Shown: one piece after another, positions 36,601-50,700 of the stretch | Numbering within the stretch: position 1 is the first letter of the stretch | How the letters are laid out: the number at the start of each line of letters is the position of its first letter | DNA from: Echeneis naucrates | Taxonomy: Eukaryota > Chordata > Actinopteri > Carangiformes > Echeneidae | Length of the DNA: 64,000 nt | Direction of reading: 5' to 3' | NCBI RefSeq assembly: GCF_900963305.1 | Contig: NC_042526.1 | Span: 15,381,001-15,445,000 of the forward strand | The notes under the pieces: generated by a model | The model's database searches: none | Seen by the model: only the letters and a program-made list of their open reading frames with translations | What the model was told of the DNA's origin: nothing | Position numbers and translations under genes: made by a program

Positions 36601-36641
36601 ACTCAGCAGCTCCCACCTACAACTACGACGACCCGATGTAG
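33604..36641 (+). CDS. scamp5: Secretory carrier-associated membrane protein 5 (230 aa)
   Basis: A four-pass membrane protein of secretory and synaptic vesicles. Coding exons: 33604-33610, 33810-33929, 34793-34949, 35036-35137, 36016-36133, 36453-36641 (693 nt, phases agree). The first coding exon holds only ATGGCAG, giving MA before [20 protein letters not shown], the SCAMP5 signature. Like SCAMP4/5 it lacks the N-terminal NPF repeats. The conserved cytoplasmic loop [11 protein letters not shown] (exon 4) lies between membrane segments 2 and 3. The four hydrophobic segments fall at about residues 42-62, 70-90, 102-126 and 147-170. The tail has [15 protein letters not shown] and ends NYDDPM; human SCAMP5 (235 aa) has the same layout. 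The gene is head to head with parp16 and tail to tail with ube2q2. Teleosts may have a and b copies. Confidence 0.95.
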
Positions 36642-39600
36642 GACAGAGACAGGATGCCTGGCTGGCAAGTGGGAGAGATGAAAAAGGGATCAATTAAGAA
36701 CAAAATTCAGAATTAGGTGCCCTTCATAAAAATACAAGCTGAATTTAAACAGAACAATGAAGACAAAAGTCATGTTTTTTGAGGAAATATACTTTTATTG
36801 AATTTTGACACACACGGGAGAAAATCATTTTAGTCAACATTTAATCAACAGTCAATTGTTGTTGTTGTTTTTTTTTTTTTTTTTTTTTTTATCTCTTATG
36901 CTGCTCAATTTTAGTGTGTTGCTTTTGAGCAGAGACACATAATATAGCTAAAATGAATCCCGTGAGCTTCTTCAGTTTATCCAGAGTGGCTGATCTGTGG
37001 TGAGCACAGGGTGATTGCTCTGCCTCTTCCTGTGTCACACTCTCCAAATGTGTTTTACGAACCTTTAATGTGTTTTTAAAGTACTGTATTGTTTTGTGTT
37101 TACTTTGCTTTAGCCTTGAAGTTAAAAGGTCACTAAAACAGTTTGCCCCTCAAAGACAAGACTACTTAAAATAATTATTTCCCATTAAAACAATCCTTCT
37201 ACATTCGGGAGAGTTTCCTTCCTGTCGAGAGTCAGATTAGAAAATGAGTACCACTCTTGTATCTAGGCCAGTGATGACGAAGCCGGTAGCATGTTAGCGT
37301 AGAGACTTTCTCCAAAAGGAACAAAAATGTTTGGCCTAAACTAATAAGACGTGCCCCTGGAGCAGTGAACCTCAGAGGTGCTGATAGATTTGATTTTGTT
37401 ACACTTGGAAAGATCGATCTGCAGTCTTTGCCGTAAAAGGCTCCTTATTTCTCTACACAATACGTCGATTCTCTCATGTAAGTCAACAATGCCAAACTAT
37501 TCCTTTAAATTGAACCTTAAGGCATTTATCAGGAACATGTGATTCTTTTGATATGAACAAGCAAATTCAGGATCTCTCTTTGTACTTTTTTTTGCTGAAA
37601 ATGGAAGTTTCACTAAAAACCTCAACAATGTAATCAGAGTTGAAAATACTCAGAAATGTCAAGCGATTTGACTGTAACTGTTAAAAACTGGCATTTCCCC
37701 AACTGCACATCAGAGAGTTGTAGCTTTTAACTCCGAGAGAAACAACAATTCACGTTTTAGTGACCTGATTTTTTTTTTTTTTTCTAATACTGGTAATGAT
37801 TCAGTTCAATTCAACATTTTTTACATTCTCAGGAAAGATGTGACAGTTTCAAATTCTACCTGTCAAGCCCTTAAAGTGTCATCATAATGGGCTTTTGTCT
37901 CCTTTTGTTGTTGTTGTTGTTGTTGTTTGGTTGCTTGTTTTTTTTTTTTTTGTTTGTTTTTTTTGTCATTACATCTCGGTGAAGTGTTGAGCTGGTTGAT
38001 TTTGGCTCAGTTATTATTACATTATTACATGTTAAAGTAAAGCACACGCAGTGTTTAGGATTGCAGTTCTTTGGATAAAACATTCCAAAAAAACAATGTA
38101 CAGGTTAAAAGTGACAGAAAACCAAAACATTTGAAGGTAAGACATACAGTAAATATTAATAATCATTGTTGTAGGTGGTCACAGCATTGTATGAAGTGAT
38201 GGATGTTTTGTCCCTTTGGCAAATTCTTCCACTAACCCTTACATGTAAATGCTTAAATGGCTACTTGTTTCTGAAGCTCTGGATTTCAGGCCTTAGTGTG
38301 TCATTTTGTGGCTGTTGGTGTTATTCCATGAGTAGGTGTTATATGATATTTATATGAAACAAAAGAGAATATAAGATTCAAGACAATTATTCCTTTATGA
38401 GGCGAAAACGGAGAGGAGAATATCTGCGTGGGGCCTGATCAGAGACAGTGTCACGTGGATTTAAGTGAAATGATTTTTGACTCGTGTCACTTGGACTCCT
38501 CAAGATTCAGTAGAGGATTATTACAGTAAAGCAGTATTAGACTTGAAACAGATGTGAAGATTTGTATCTGAATGCTCGTTATTTCCAAACCTGTGAGTCG
38601 TCTTGTCTGGTTGTGATGATGTAATATTCAATAGGCTGTTTTTCCTCTTAAGTTCTTTTCTTTTTGTACCGACCTTATTTTTTCTGTGTATTTTGGATTT
38701 GGACGTATGGGTGACTGTGAAGCACATGTTCCATAGACGTGGATAACAGATTTTATTTTATTTTATTTTTTTTTTAAACAATTTTTTTGTTTTTTTAAAG
38801 AATTCTTTAAAAATCTCATGTTTGTACTGGTTTAGCTGTTGACATCAGTGGAAACTTCAATCACAGTGAATCACATTGGAGCAATACTAACATAAGTATA
38901 TTAAACTGTAGAAGTACTAGGATCAAATGGGGTCCTGTTATGCAGGCTTTGAATATCGAAAGAAATATTTACAACGATAAAATGAAAAGTGTTAGGAATT
39001 TAAAAATGGGCCTGTTTTTAATTTGGACGTCACAGGTTTAATTTTACACCGTATAACATTTACACCAGCGAATACATATACAAGTAGTGATGAATTATAA
39101 CCCTGCAAACTGGACCATTCACCTGCTCGTCAGTGGTAAATGCACAAAGTTTAGCTGATCTGGTCGATGAATTAAGAACAAAGGAGTGACATTGCTCGAC
39201 GGCTGTATGAGATTATCACAGTGAGTGTCAGATCAGTCCACCCGGCCATCTGTACATAAAGCACAGCGATGTGTTAATGGACATTACGTTATGATGTTGC
39301 AGGAACTTCGACGAACTGGATGGCTCACACTCTGCATTTCATATCGCTGTATCTAAGCTTCTGAAAGCCATTTCCCATCGACCTCCCCATGTTCCACGTG
39401 TGCTGTATGTTGTTTGATATGTATCATCATGTACTATATAAGTAGATATAAATATATAATTACTTGAGGTGAGGTAAATATTTGCCACTCATTAGTAACA
39501 TGCTCTAATTAGGTGAGTGAAAGGTTTAAGGAGGCTGTGTCTCTATGAGTGAAGTAAATGAGGAATACATTTTTGTGTATTACTTTTGTATTATTTGGTC

Positions 39601-39673
39601 CTACCCTAATAGATATTAAACAGTTCTTGTTGCATCTTGTTTGGTTATTTGAAACGTTTGAGTCTGCTACAGA
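36642..39673 (+). other. scamp5: Likely long 3'-UTR of scamp5
   Basis: About 3 kb of AT-rich sequence with many homopolymer and (TTG)n runs (36860-36889, 37764-37784, 37905-37927) and no exon of another gene. Mammalian SCAMP5 has a long 3'-UTR, so this is probably mostly UTR. The exact end is not fixed. Confidence 0.4.
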
Positions 39674-39850
39674 GCAGCATGGCGCCGTAGTGGTTAGTGC
39701 TGTTGCCCCACAAGAAGGTTGCAGGTTTGGTTCCTGGGCCTGGGGCCTTTTTGTTCTCTGTGTGCTTGCGTGGATTTCTTCCCGGTATGGGAGCTGGGGT
39801 TTACCCCAACCACCCGGAAACAGGAAAGCGGTAGAAGATGAATGAATGAC
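39674..39850 (+). mobile_element. tRNA-derived SINE, copy 3
   Basis: Head gccgtagtggttagtgctgt, then ggttgcaggtttggttcc, body ctctgtgtgcttgcgtgg, and a tail gcggtagaagatgaatgaatga. The middle section present in copy 4 is missing, so it is a short form. Confidence 0.8.
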
Positions 39851-39911
39851 CTGTGAGAATGCTACAGGGCCGCACAGATGGAGCAGAGCCACCTGGGATC
39901 AGATGCGCTTC

Positions 39912-39917
39912 AATAAA
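39912..39917 (+). terminator. scamp5: Possible scamp5 poly(A) signal
   Basis: AATAAA on the plus strand, 60 bp after the SINE. Use would give a UTR of about 3.3 kb that includes the SINE. Earlier ATTAAA variants near 38900 and 39615 are alternatives. Confidence 0.25.
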
Positions 39918-39929
39918 ATGAAATCAATG

Positions 39930-40684
39930 GGAAAAAGGATTGACATAATGCTTAAACCAAGATGTTTTTTTAGATTCGTGGAATGCCAACATTTTAGATG
40001 TGAAATGTTCACAAAAAGCAGAAGAGCGACAACCATTGAACCCGTAAATGTCATCTTTAATCTGCACCATTCATTCAAATGAAGTGGCCTTGGTTTAAAC
40101 ATTCAGTGCTACAACAGCATGGCTCCTGGTGTAAGGGAATGATGATGCATTTTAAAATGTTCAATTTCTCCCAGGTGCATATTTTTAAGCTTTCATGAAA
40201 TGATTACGTTTTTACAGTGCAGCAGAACTAGTGATTGAACAAAAATTCTAAAAAGAACTAAAAAAGGCAGCAGAAATCATGTTTTGTTGGAGCTTCCACA
40301 AGATCAAGCTGCAACCCTGCTGTACACTGTCAAAATACCAATTCTTTCAAAAGATTTAAATTAAAGTAGGACAAGACCATGCACCATTTTTCATTAAATT
40401 CTTGGTTCAGTATAAAATTACTTTAAGAATATCAACTAAGAATAAAAGGAAACCCCGCAAATTAAAACAAACCAAAACTGCACTGAAGAGACTGAAGTCA
40501 TTAGGCTCAAGGAAAGGAAACGCCATTCATTTGTACTAAATAAGCTGTTCTGCATAATCAAGTTATTATGAATCAACTGCAAATAAATGGCCAGCTAACA
40601 TGTTAGCTAAGAAAGCATTGGTACAAGCTCCACTGAGCAATGAAGCACAGAAATGCCCATAAAACAGCAATAATCTTAAAATTC
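39930..40684. other. Spacer between convergent scamp5 and ube2q2
   Basis: AT-rich, with no gene or repeat recognised. Confidence 0.45.
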
Positions 40685-40690
40685 TTTATT
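40685..40690 (-). terminator. ube2q2: ube2q2 poly(A) signal
   Basis: AATAAA on the minus strand, 2.2 kb after the stop codon at 42905-42907. The stretch between is AT-rich with no competing exon and is taken as 3'-UTR. Confidence 0.45.
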
Positions 40691-42904
40691 CATAAACTTG
40701 ATGCAAGTTTACAAATTACTGTACATGGTCAAAATTTCTTCAAATGGAAAATGAAAAATAAAAGAAAACCAAAGCGAGCCAATGGTGCCAGGCTGTCAAC
40801 AGTTTGTTGGTGCCAGAAAATTACTTGAGATTAACAAATCTTTGCAACACAGTCCAGTTAAGAGAAGCGTGCAGGGTCGATTCACCACAGCATGACTGCC
40901 AAATTCATCTTTTCTCATCTCTCAATAATCCCTCTGACCTCAGGTTTGGCATTTTGGAGGGAGGATATTGCACGGGTGGATCGAGGCTTTGTAACAGGGG
41001 AAGGCTGTGAAACTACCCTTGTGTGCCTTCTGTGTTGGGGACACTTGTTGCTGATGATACCGGATACCTGAAAACTCCTCAGCCCTCAGATATATCAGAC
41101 ACGTAACAAGTGGAGTAATGTGCTAAGAAAAGATAAACTTCTTCCAAATATTAAAATATTTCGCTCAGAACAGCCTTGATGTTATAACTACCCTCTCCAG
41201 GTAGTCTAAGATCACATCACACACTGAAGTCACATTTATTTCAGTATTTGTGGGATATAAGAACAGAAGTCGACTTTGGTGGGTCTTGATGAGCCATTAC
41301 ATGGGGCAGTCACCATCCGCCTCTTGTCCTTCCCCTCATACGCTGCTTGAATTAAAAGGTGTGTGTAGCCCATCTTATAGTAAAGCTGATTACATTTTCT
41401 GTTTATGACATCACATCATTCTGCGAGCTGAACCTCACCATTAGCAGAATAGAACGATAATTAATCTAGAAAATAGCCTCAAACTCAACATGTCCAGATT
41501 CCCCTTCTAAGGACTGTTTGTTACCTGAGTTGCCATTCAAACATACTTTTGCAGACAGTGTTAGCAAATAAACTGCAAAAGCGCCAACAGATTGATACAG
41601 TGTGTGTCCTGTAGAATGGGGGACAGCAGTACTGATGGTGTACTACAGTATATTGCAAGGTCAAAGCTTCATACATCGTTTCAGGTCACTTCTTGTCATT
41701 CTATGAATGATCCTTTTTCTTATACAACAAAGTAGACATCGAAACACAACCATGGTACATTGTGGTGGGAAAGGGAGCCCCGGTGGGAGTTTAGCTGCTG
41801 ACTAGGAAAATGAGGCAGCAGAGTGGAGGAATCCGCTGCAAGAAACGTGTAACATGGTGGCAATTTAAACTGGGCAGAGGAGAACCATTACAATTGACCT
41901 ACATCAGGAAGAATGGTTAATATTCCCACATTCAAACAGCCCTCATTCCCCCCCCAACACTTTTCTTAACAAAGTGATGTAATCACTAGAGGCCTTTATT
42001 TAGTCTGTGCACTTGTGGGGCCACTTTGTTAACAGAAATAAGGCAATGAAGAGTTCCTCAGTTTCAACATTAGGTCTGTTAGAACTTCCAAAGTGATATT
42101 ATCGTCATCTTTCTCATTCCAAGACATACAATATGCAGATTGGAGAGCGTTCAAATCCACTGGCCACGTCTTTATAATGGTGGATTTGTTTAGTTTGTGC
42201 AGTTAGTTTTGGTTCTGCTTGGCCCAGCATTCTTCATACATTTTATAAAGTTCAAGCTAAAAGATGCCGAGTGGTAGGTCATCTCAATTGAAAGATACAC
42301 CCCTAAATATGAAAATTGGCTCATTTATTGTCTAGGATGCTCAATTCATAAAAACAACTGCCAAATAATATTTCTATAACAATATTTGCATTTATGTACC
42401 ACTTAACTTTCAAAAAGTTCGAGAAAAAAAAAAGTTTTATTTACTCAATAATTATTTAATAAAAAGCAGTGAGGTGCCACTTCAAGAGCTTCAGTATCCA
42501 TCTTCTTTTAAAATTCCCATTTAAAGAGGTTTAACTGACTGGTTGTGAAGCCCAGTTTGTCAAAGCAGCAAAAGAAAAAGCATTTCCCCACATTTAAAGG
42601 GAGAAAAGTTTTTTTTGTTTGTTTGTTTTTTTGTAAAGACAAATGAGCATATTTAGAAAACAGGACTAGTGATTCTCCCACATCATCCTCCTCACTACAA
42701 CACTGAGGGGAGAAGCAAAGTGACACCAGAAAAAGGTATTTTTCCCGGAGTGGGGGGAAGGAATACTTGTCAGATGAGCCAACGAGATGGTTTCCGGAAG
42801 AAAGATGATATACTCCCAGTAAGTCAGATGGGGGGAAAATATTCCAAAGAAAACAAGATGCTTTGACCTAAGACATGTTCCCTGTGCATAGTGGTAGTAT
42901 CTCC

Positions 42905-45900
42905 TTATCCGTCCTCTTTAGGTGGTGTGTACCAGCCTAGAAGAGTAAAAAGAGAAACTGTTTGCCAACGGACCAATACCACGGTCTGCAGTCCCTCAGA
43001 CATGTTTACTTACCGTTCTTTTCATGAATCTGCACAAGGGATTTATATGACTGTTGTGCTCTGGCAAGATTGTACTGGTTCTGAAAAACAAACATGGCTG
43101 TGTAAATTGTTTGCTACGCATTGCAAACTATACCAGACTTTACTGCAAGCCACTCCACATCTTTCTCTGCTATTTTCTTTTTTTACAATTGTCTGTCCAT
43201 TTAGGCCATGACCACTGCCAACGCAGGTGCTGAATATGTTGACATCATTTTTACTGCTCCAAAGTGCAACTATATTTGGTCAATTGTCTCTCCGAAAACA
43301 AACATATCACACAAAGTTTTGTCACTATGTGTTGCCTATAAGAAGAGCTAAAATCTCTCTGGGTGTGTAACCTTACTCATCTGAATCACAATCAACACAT
43401 GGCAAAACACATTGATTACCTTATTGGCTCCAAATTGCACCCTGGCCTTTCCTTTCACCAGAGTTGCATTTATCTGCATAATGACAGATTCTATGGAATA
43501 GGCACTGCTCCAGCCCTGAAAAACACAAGGCCACACAAACAAACCCCCATCAATCCACTTGCTGTGTAGTTTGAGTTGTGGGAATACATCATGGGATGTT
43601 TGAAACTCACCTGTTTTGTGAGAAGTTCCATGCACAAGGCCCCTCCTCCTAGAACATAACTGAAAGTAGAAGACACAACAGTATTAGGAACAAGCAGTAA
43701 GCATTTTGAGTAGATACCTTCAACTCACCAAGTTTTCACTTGACTGTTTGCAAACTTGTTGTGCCTCACGTTGATTTCACAAAGCTTTGATTTACATTGT
43801 GGGAAAGAAAGTTTTTCATTTTAAATCACTTGGAATATAGAAAAGGTTTTGAATGTACCAGAAAATACAAATAATAATTTCGAATCAAATTGTTTGCTTT
43901 GTCTTTTGTTGTTGTTTTAAGTGATTTGCAGCACGCCATAAACAAACCAACAAGGCTGTGCAATGCAAAAAGAAAATAAGTTCAAATAAAGTCCACCTTA
44001 CATCTAATAATATACCACAGATTCTTCAAAGGATCTCACATGAGCTTTGTGAGCAGCGTCAACACATCTGTACCAGCTGCTAACACAACAGGCTACAGCA
44101 CAGTGAGCAACTTCTTCACATTTGCATTATGGAACAAATAAATATTGTGACTAAATCTCTCCCAACAAAATCCAAAATACATTTAAAAACTGAGTGCACA
44201 ACAAATGTGGATCAAGTCCTCATAAGTGAATACTTTCTTCAGATCACTTTCATGTGCAAATTTCATGACACACTCACCCTCCGGAGAGCACAGGTGAGAC
44301 AACCCGTACAAAAGGTGGGTCAAAAGGAAAATTATCCTGTCATGTGAAGAAAAACAACTGAGTCTCAAGAAAAAAAGAAACAAACAAACAAATGACAAAT
44401 ATCATCACAAGACTTACTTTATAAGAGAAATTAAGCAGAATGTAGTCCACGCCTTCCTTTTCTTTTAAGACCTGCAAGTCACTATGTAATGGACTATCTG
44501 GGTCTACCCTGCAACAAAGAGTGACGGGTCAGCTCTAACATAAGAGGCAACATTTGGCAAGCTGAGAGTTATTAAAAGCAGCTGGATGTGAAAACTTACG
44601 TCCTTAACTTGACATGCCATTCATAAAGGCTGTCATTGACTAGTTCGACTGAATAAATACCTGTGAAGGACAAACACAGAGCTCTGCTTCATTCTGCTGA
44701 TGAGACATTGAAACAATGGAGACATTTGGGTTAGGGTTTGGGTCAATATTCACCTGTCTTGTAACTCTGTGATCTGTAGATCTCCCTGAGTTCCTTCATT
44801 AGGCGGTCTGAGGCTTGCACTGAGCCAGAGACTGCACCCTGCAACATAAATCACAAAGGTGCATTACACTGATGAACAACACCATATGCTGCAAAGTGAT
44901 GTGAATGAGCCTATGTCAGCCAACTAGGCTTCTTCCCGGGGAAGGGTAGTGCTTTTTTGTCCTGCTGGTGCCCTCTGCAGCAGCTGAAGCAGCAGCCACG
45001 TTGTGCCAAATGAACAATGAGTCTGGGATTTCACACAATGCTACAGCTGGACTGAACATGGCCAAACGTGAAGAATGGAACAAAAGTGAAGAATTTATGT
45101 CCAGTGGTTATCCCATAATAAGAGCAAACACTAGCCAGCCTTTAACCGAACCTTTTCTTTCCTTTTATTAGAAAAAGGAAATGAAGCTGCAATTTCATCA
45201 AAATTGCTCATCGATTTCAAGTTGTAAACAAAATGATCACTGGGCCGACTTATCTAGTTCTGGTTATTTATAACTTCAGGTACTTGCAAATGTTAAGTCT
45301 ACTTAGTTCTGAAAGGATTTTAATTCAATCGATGGATATTTGATATTAGATTCACATTCACTAAAGTTTCATTGAATGACAGTCTTACCCAGGAGACTCC
45401 TGTGTTTTGTGCTGAGTAATATGAGGGCTGCAGCGAAAAGTCAGTGTTCAGAAGATGTTGGAAAGCAGCTCCTCCACTTTGTTACAGTAACCAAGTGCAA
45501 TAAGAGAAAAACAGAAACGGAATAAGCACTTACATTCAGGTGATCCTGTCTCTGGTTCTTACGTATCTTCTCCAAGATGGCCAGATTTTCTTTTTCTATT
45601 CCATCATCTTCTGACTTTTTTCCATCCACCGGCTCCTCTTCTTTCATATCATAATGGTCTAGGTCTTGGTCCAGGTCAATGTCCTGCTGACACAGTGTAT
45701 TAATCATGTTTAGAAACAGGATATAACACAAGTTAATTCATAAAGCTATAAATAATTTGATTTCCTTGGACTGTCAAGAAGATATATAGGCACCTCTCCC
45801 ATTTCTTCCTCCTCATCCTCTTCAGATGTCACCTCCTCTGACTGCCCATGCTGTAGTGAGAGAAACAATATAAATGAACTAACTGTATGCTTTTAAAATT

Positions 45901-48900
45901 AGCAAAGAGACATCCCATTTTTAGATGTTTACCTTTCGCTCCTGGGTAATTGGACCAGCAGGTAGTGGCTGGTCCAGCATTTCTACATCTGGATGTTGTG
46001 GGAGGTTGTAAAGGCGACAGAGGTCACAAATGAGCCGTTTCAGCTGCTGAAGAAGCTGCAAGTCAAGTCAGCCGTACAAGACGGTATTAATGAAAACCAT
46101 CCAACCATTAAACAATTCTTCCTTTGTTATTGCAAATAAACACAGTCTCATACCCATTGTTTTATGTAAACCTGGTCAGTTATATGCAATGAAATTCAAC
46201 AAATTTACCATTAAACATAGTGTATCTTAACATTGTCACTGAAGTGTTGAATTGTATATTTTAACATTAGGTCATCCATAGTGGTGGTGTTGAACCTGTC
46301 TGCATTATATTTAGAGAGGTTTCTAATACTCTGCCCCATCAGCTCTGAAAACAAGGGGCAAAAAAAGGAACCATCATATCATTATAATGTAATCCAGTCC
46401 AACACCAGCATCATCATTAGCAATAATAATAATGAAACTGAAATCATCATTCAAACTTTTTACTTCCTAACTGTAGTAACTGCAGATCTCCTAACGTTAG
46501 TAAAAGTATAAAAGGTTAAAACAGACTAGTTTCTTCAACCAGTTGATAATTATCCCAATCAGTCCTCGAAATCCACCACAAACTAATTCAAGAAAGACAA
46601 ACAGAAGCTTTAGGTACAGCTCTCACAGTCAAATCTTGGACCTTACTGAAAATGCATGGATGGATCATGAAGATGCCGTGCACGCAGAAAAACCTCAGAA
46701 TATTTTAGTACTTGAAATGAAAGCAAGTGTGTTTAAAAATATATAAATCTACAAATACTATTCACAAACTGTGATATCGGCAACCAAACTTTTGACTACT
46801 ATACACAATATGACAGGGCTGTTATATTTGACTGCTGTCATTCAACTGTACACGATAGAGGCACCAATGACTATTTGCGACAAAACCATTTTGTGCGTGC
46901 CTCTGTGAACATCAGCCACATGAGCCAACTTACCAACGTGCTGCCTTTTCTCACATCCTCTAAGCGCTCCAACACTTCAGCCAGACTAGGATCATCAGAG
47001 TCAACAAACCATATTGGGGGTGTTGAGGGATAGGATTCCTGCAAAAGAGGCAACAATGGGATGTGGAAATTTAGCCAGCCATGCTTGTGTGTCAGTGGCT
47101 TTTGTGTTTACAAGTTATTGTATATTACCACTTACCAGAGACCACCACTGCTTTTATGAAACCTAAATGTTACTCAGTGAAATTTCCTCCATAGATAATG
47201 TTAAGGTTGATTCGAGTGCTATAAATGACTTACAACCAAATGTCTTAGCCCACACAGCCACCTACTGAACAAAATGGTTTTTATACTGCCAGCAGAACTG
47301 GAAAAGCATCTCTAGCACTAGCAGACAAAAATATAAGTGATGCTCTAAAGCTTTGATTAGACCTTCATGTTAAATCATGTGTGGATTTTAGTTCAAAAGT
47401 CATGATTTAACAAGGGGCAAAGTCTTCCCCCAGAGCACAACAGTACAGTAAAAACGAATGCTTTGCTGTGTTTGGTACAGCTGTGTCATGTACTGGTAAC
47501 AGTTTCTACGACTGGGCTCCTGTGTCCAAAACATGTCTAATGCTACACAGTAATAGTGAGGTTCAGGTGTGAAGTTACAAATGGGCTCGGGTATGAATGT
47601 ATGAGGGCTTACTGCTGTGTTCATGTTACATATGAATGGTCACACGTGTTCGATGTGAACGATACCCAAACAAAGCACAGCAACTCAAGATGGCTGTATG
47701 ATTGTCAAGTCAGGTGTTCGTCACGTGTTGCTGTATGTATATCAATTAAATGAAAATAATAAATAAAAGATTTCATCATCCAAACCGATGCTCTACAAAA
47801 TAATCAGCAGATTTCCCAACAGCATAAACCACTTTTTTTTTTTTTATCCTACCAGGATCTTAAACTGACCATCACAGCGCCACATTTCAAGCAGCTTTTG
47901 CTGCGTTTATCCCACACCGTGCGTGTTGAGTTAATCCAACATGAGACGATCTGGGAGAAATTAAAACCACCTTTTACTGACTCACCTATCGTTTTCCAAC
48001 GGCTGTGATGGTGGATGTACTCTGGTTTCTGACTCAAAGGGGATGCAGACTGACTCAGCTCCAGTCTTGATATGACATGGCTATCAAAACATTTCAACCC
48101 CCCCCCCCCCCCCACCACCACACACACACAAACACACCTCCACCTCCACCCACCATAAAGGAGCACAAGTGGAAGTGCGTATGAGGGTGTTTGTTCACAG
48201 ACAGAGCCAGGATGTGGTCTGGGTGCTGAGGAGGTCTGTGCCATGATGCCACAGGACCCCAGCTGTTAGTGACAGTACCTACAGATGAGTGTTGTTTGTG
48301 TTTGGAGACGATCTAAGTCCCAAATAAGACACAGACAAAGCCGTTTCGTGTTTAGCGTGAGGTGCAAATTATTCTCAGGCCCATCTGTCGGTATAAACGC
48401 CGAACAAAACATACACACACATCCAACTCCCGGCTCACAAATAAACAGCATTCATCTAACAGCGGTCGGCCTTGTTTGTGTCCACATCATATCGTTTTTG
48501 CTGCTCAGTTAAAAAAAAAAAAAAAAAGAAGGTATAAATGTCGCCGCTATGACACATACCAGTAAGTTCGCCAGAGGGATCCGTCTACTTAGTGAAAAGG
48601 CAGAAAACACAATGCTACAACATTCCATTAAACCGCATCTATCTAAGCTTTAAGATGTGGACGGGACACTCAGCGACACGTCCTGGCTCTTCAAAATACG
48701 GACAATCGGGGCTGATACATGGCGAAAGTTCGCCTGTGCTTGAAGTACATCACGTTCACGGAGAAAGACGGTTTGGTTCAGCAGTCAGAAAGTTAGACGC
48801 CGCGGTGCCGCAAACTAACGCAGTTATTGATGCTAACTGGGAGCTAGCGTTACTTTCAGTTGGGCTAACAGCAGCTACCGCGTCGATCCGATGATCGACA

Positions 48901-49263
48901 TTTAATTGTGTTATTGTCGAGCTGGATTTAACACCGGGCCTGTGCTGTCTCCCCCAATGCAGGGGCGGAGGTTAAGTCCCGATGGCTCGCCGCAAAGTTG
49001 AAATAAAAGAACTCCTTTAGTTGGTTTGTAAACACGGAACCTTTCCGCGGACCGATTTGGCTCCAGTCGATAGTCGGAGGTCTCGTTAGCTGGCCTGGAC
49101 TCACCGTGATGTTGCAGTGAATGATCAGCAGCTTCTCTCCTGTTACGTTGAATTGGCAACTGAGTTCATCGGGTTTCCAGTCTATTATTCTGAATCGCTC
49201 GTGATTTGGGTCGAAAATTGACACCAAAAACTTCAGCTCGGCCTTCAGCCCCGACACCGACAT
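42905..49263 (-). CDS. ube2q2: Ubiquitin-conjugating enzyme E2 Q2 (377 aa)
   Basis: An E2 enzyme that accepts ubiquitin from E1 on a cysteine and passes it on. Coding exons, minus strand: 49263-49105, 47038-46934, 46055-45933, 45850-45794, 45683-45534, 44838-44754, 44660-44600, 44508-44418, 44336-44278, 43659-43611, 43515-43420, 43080-43014, 42936-42905 (1134 nt, phases agree). The N-terminal RWD-like part starts [18 protein letters not shown] and includes [13 protein letters not shown]. An acidic linker ([21 protein letters not shown]) follows, then the UBC fold from about residue 195. The active cysteine is in [12 protein letters not shown] (about C306; human C304). It ends [10 protein letters not shown], as human UBE2Q2 (375 aa) does. 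UBE2Q1 has a much longer N-terminus, so Q2 is the better call. Confidence 0.96.
48098..48135. repeat. C16 run and CA-rich microsatellite in ube2q2 intron 1
   Basis: A run of about 16 C followed by accaccacacacacacaaacacac. Confidence 0.85.
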
Positions 49264-49450
49264 CTTCTACTCATCTCAAACCACCAGGCCGCTGGTAGAG
49301 GGGAAGTCGGGGCGGAATGCGACCGCGCAGTTGAGTCGGTGCTCGGATCTCGCATGTTAGCGTGAGAACAACAACAAAGGGCTGGAGGGTTTGGTCTGCT
49401 AACGCTGCTACTGTCAGGAGGACTGGACGCCCATCACGTCCCACCACTTC
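49264..49450 (-). promoter_or_regulatory. ube2q2: ube2q2 5'-UTR and CpG-rich promoter
   Basis: CpG-rich block directly upstream of the ATG at 49261-49263 on the minus strand, continuing the CpG-rich first exon (48900-49263). No TATA box is seen. Confidence 0.5.
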
Positions 49451-50420
49451 AGCTCCATGCACTTTATTTCATTTTATTTTTTTTACATTTATTACACGAC
49501 ATGCTTTTATTTAGTAGTGCTCTTAAGCTCACACGAAGGAGCCCTGAAAAAGAAGGCGAAACATTACTAATATATGGATACTGTATGTTAAATAAACTAT
49601 GTGTGAGCAAAGATAATTTTGAGAAAAGTGACAAAACAAAGGCTGGGCTACCCACCGACCATTGGCCTTATACCTCAAGTTGGTCCTTTTTATTATTATT
49701 GTTATTATTATTATTATTATTATTAAAGGAGAATTTGCACCACAGCGCAGCTGGTTGCTGTATTGTTGGGGCCAAGCTGGCTGCAGTTTTTCTGATCATA
49801 TTTTACATGAACAAAAGGATTCCAATAGCTGACATGATTTCAGCACATGAAACTGTGAGTCAGCTGATACCAAGCCAATGTTATCTTACCTCACCCTCAG
49901 ATTGACTGACTTCGCATCACATGACTGACACATGACACATGATTAGTGCTATTCAAGCTAAAAAAACTGCTCTTTTGAAACTGAAAAACTTTATTTTGTG
50001 ATTGTCAAAAGTAGGCTCAATTTACTTTTCGACCTTTTCATACAAAACCTGTGTCCTATTTTCATTACAATTTACACATGCAATTCAGACCAAGCCTTAC
50101 ATCATGTTAATTCAACACAGCAAATTGAAGAAAAGAAGCAGCCTATGTCCTCAGGCAGTGTCAGCCTGAATTGGCTTCAGCACTCCTGTGAACCTGACAG
50201 ATGAGCAGTATCGATGATAGGTGGATGACTTTTAACGATACTGTGATTCATAGTCATTTTGCTTTCTCTCTTTGTTTTCTTTTCCTATCTTTGTGATTTC
50301 TTGCCCCACCACAATATTCACTACTCCTATGTCCTACGTATTTAGTCTTTGTTCTCCTTTTTGTAAGATTATCTGCTTAATTTCACTTATATCTCTGAAG
50401 ACATTAGGTGACTTTCTGAC
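49451..50420. other. Intergenic spacer
   Basis: AT-rich. It includes a (TTA)n microsatellite at 49691-49725 and a 134-codon open stretch (49501-49905) that runs through that microsatellite and has no family resemblance. Nothing else is recognised. Confidence 0.45.
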
Positions 50421-50700
50421 TGGGCAGCACAGCAACATAGCATGGTGGTTAGCGGAAGGTAATAGGTTTGGTTCCAGGCCCTGGGGCTTACTGTATGTAA
50501 CTAAATTGACCATAGGTCTGAATGCGAGTGTGAGTGGTTGTTGGTCTCTGTCTGTCTCCGTGTGTTGGCCCTGTGATGGACTGGTGACCTGTCCAGGGCG
50601 TACCCCACGCTCACCCAGCGTAATCTGGGATTGGCTCCAGTACCCCCCACGACCTAGAAATGGAAAAGCGGTAGAAGATGAATGAATGAATGATTGAGTG
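50421..50700 (+). mobile_element. tRNA-derived SINE, copy 4 (longest)
   Basis: Head agcatggtggttagcgg, then the ggtttggttccaggccctgg segment, body segments gtgttggccctgtgatggac, tggtgacctgtccagggcgt and gggattggctccagtacccc, and a tail gcggtagaagatgaatgaat. It is the fullest copy in the window and defines the parts missing from the others. Confidence 0.85.

Noticed and set aside
48592-48894. 100-codon plus-strand frame inside ube2q2 intron 1
   Set aside because: No homology or splice context; it lies in CpG-rich sequence near the ube2q2 first exon.
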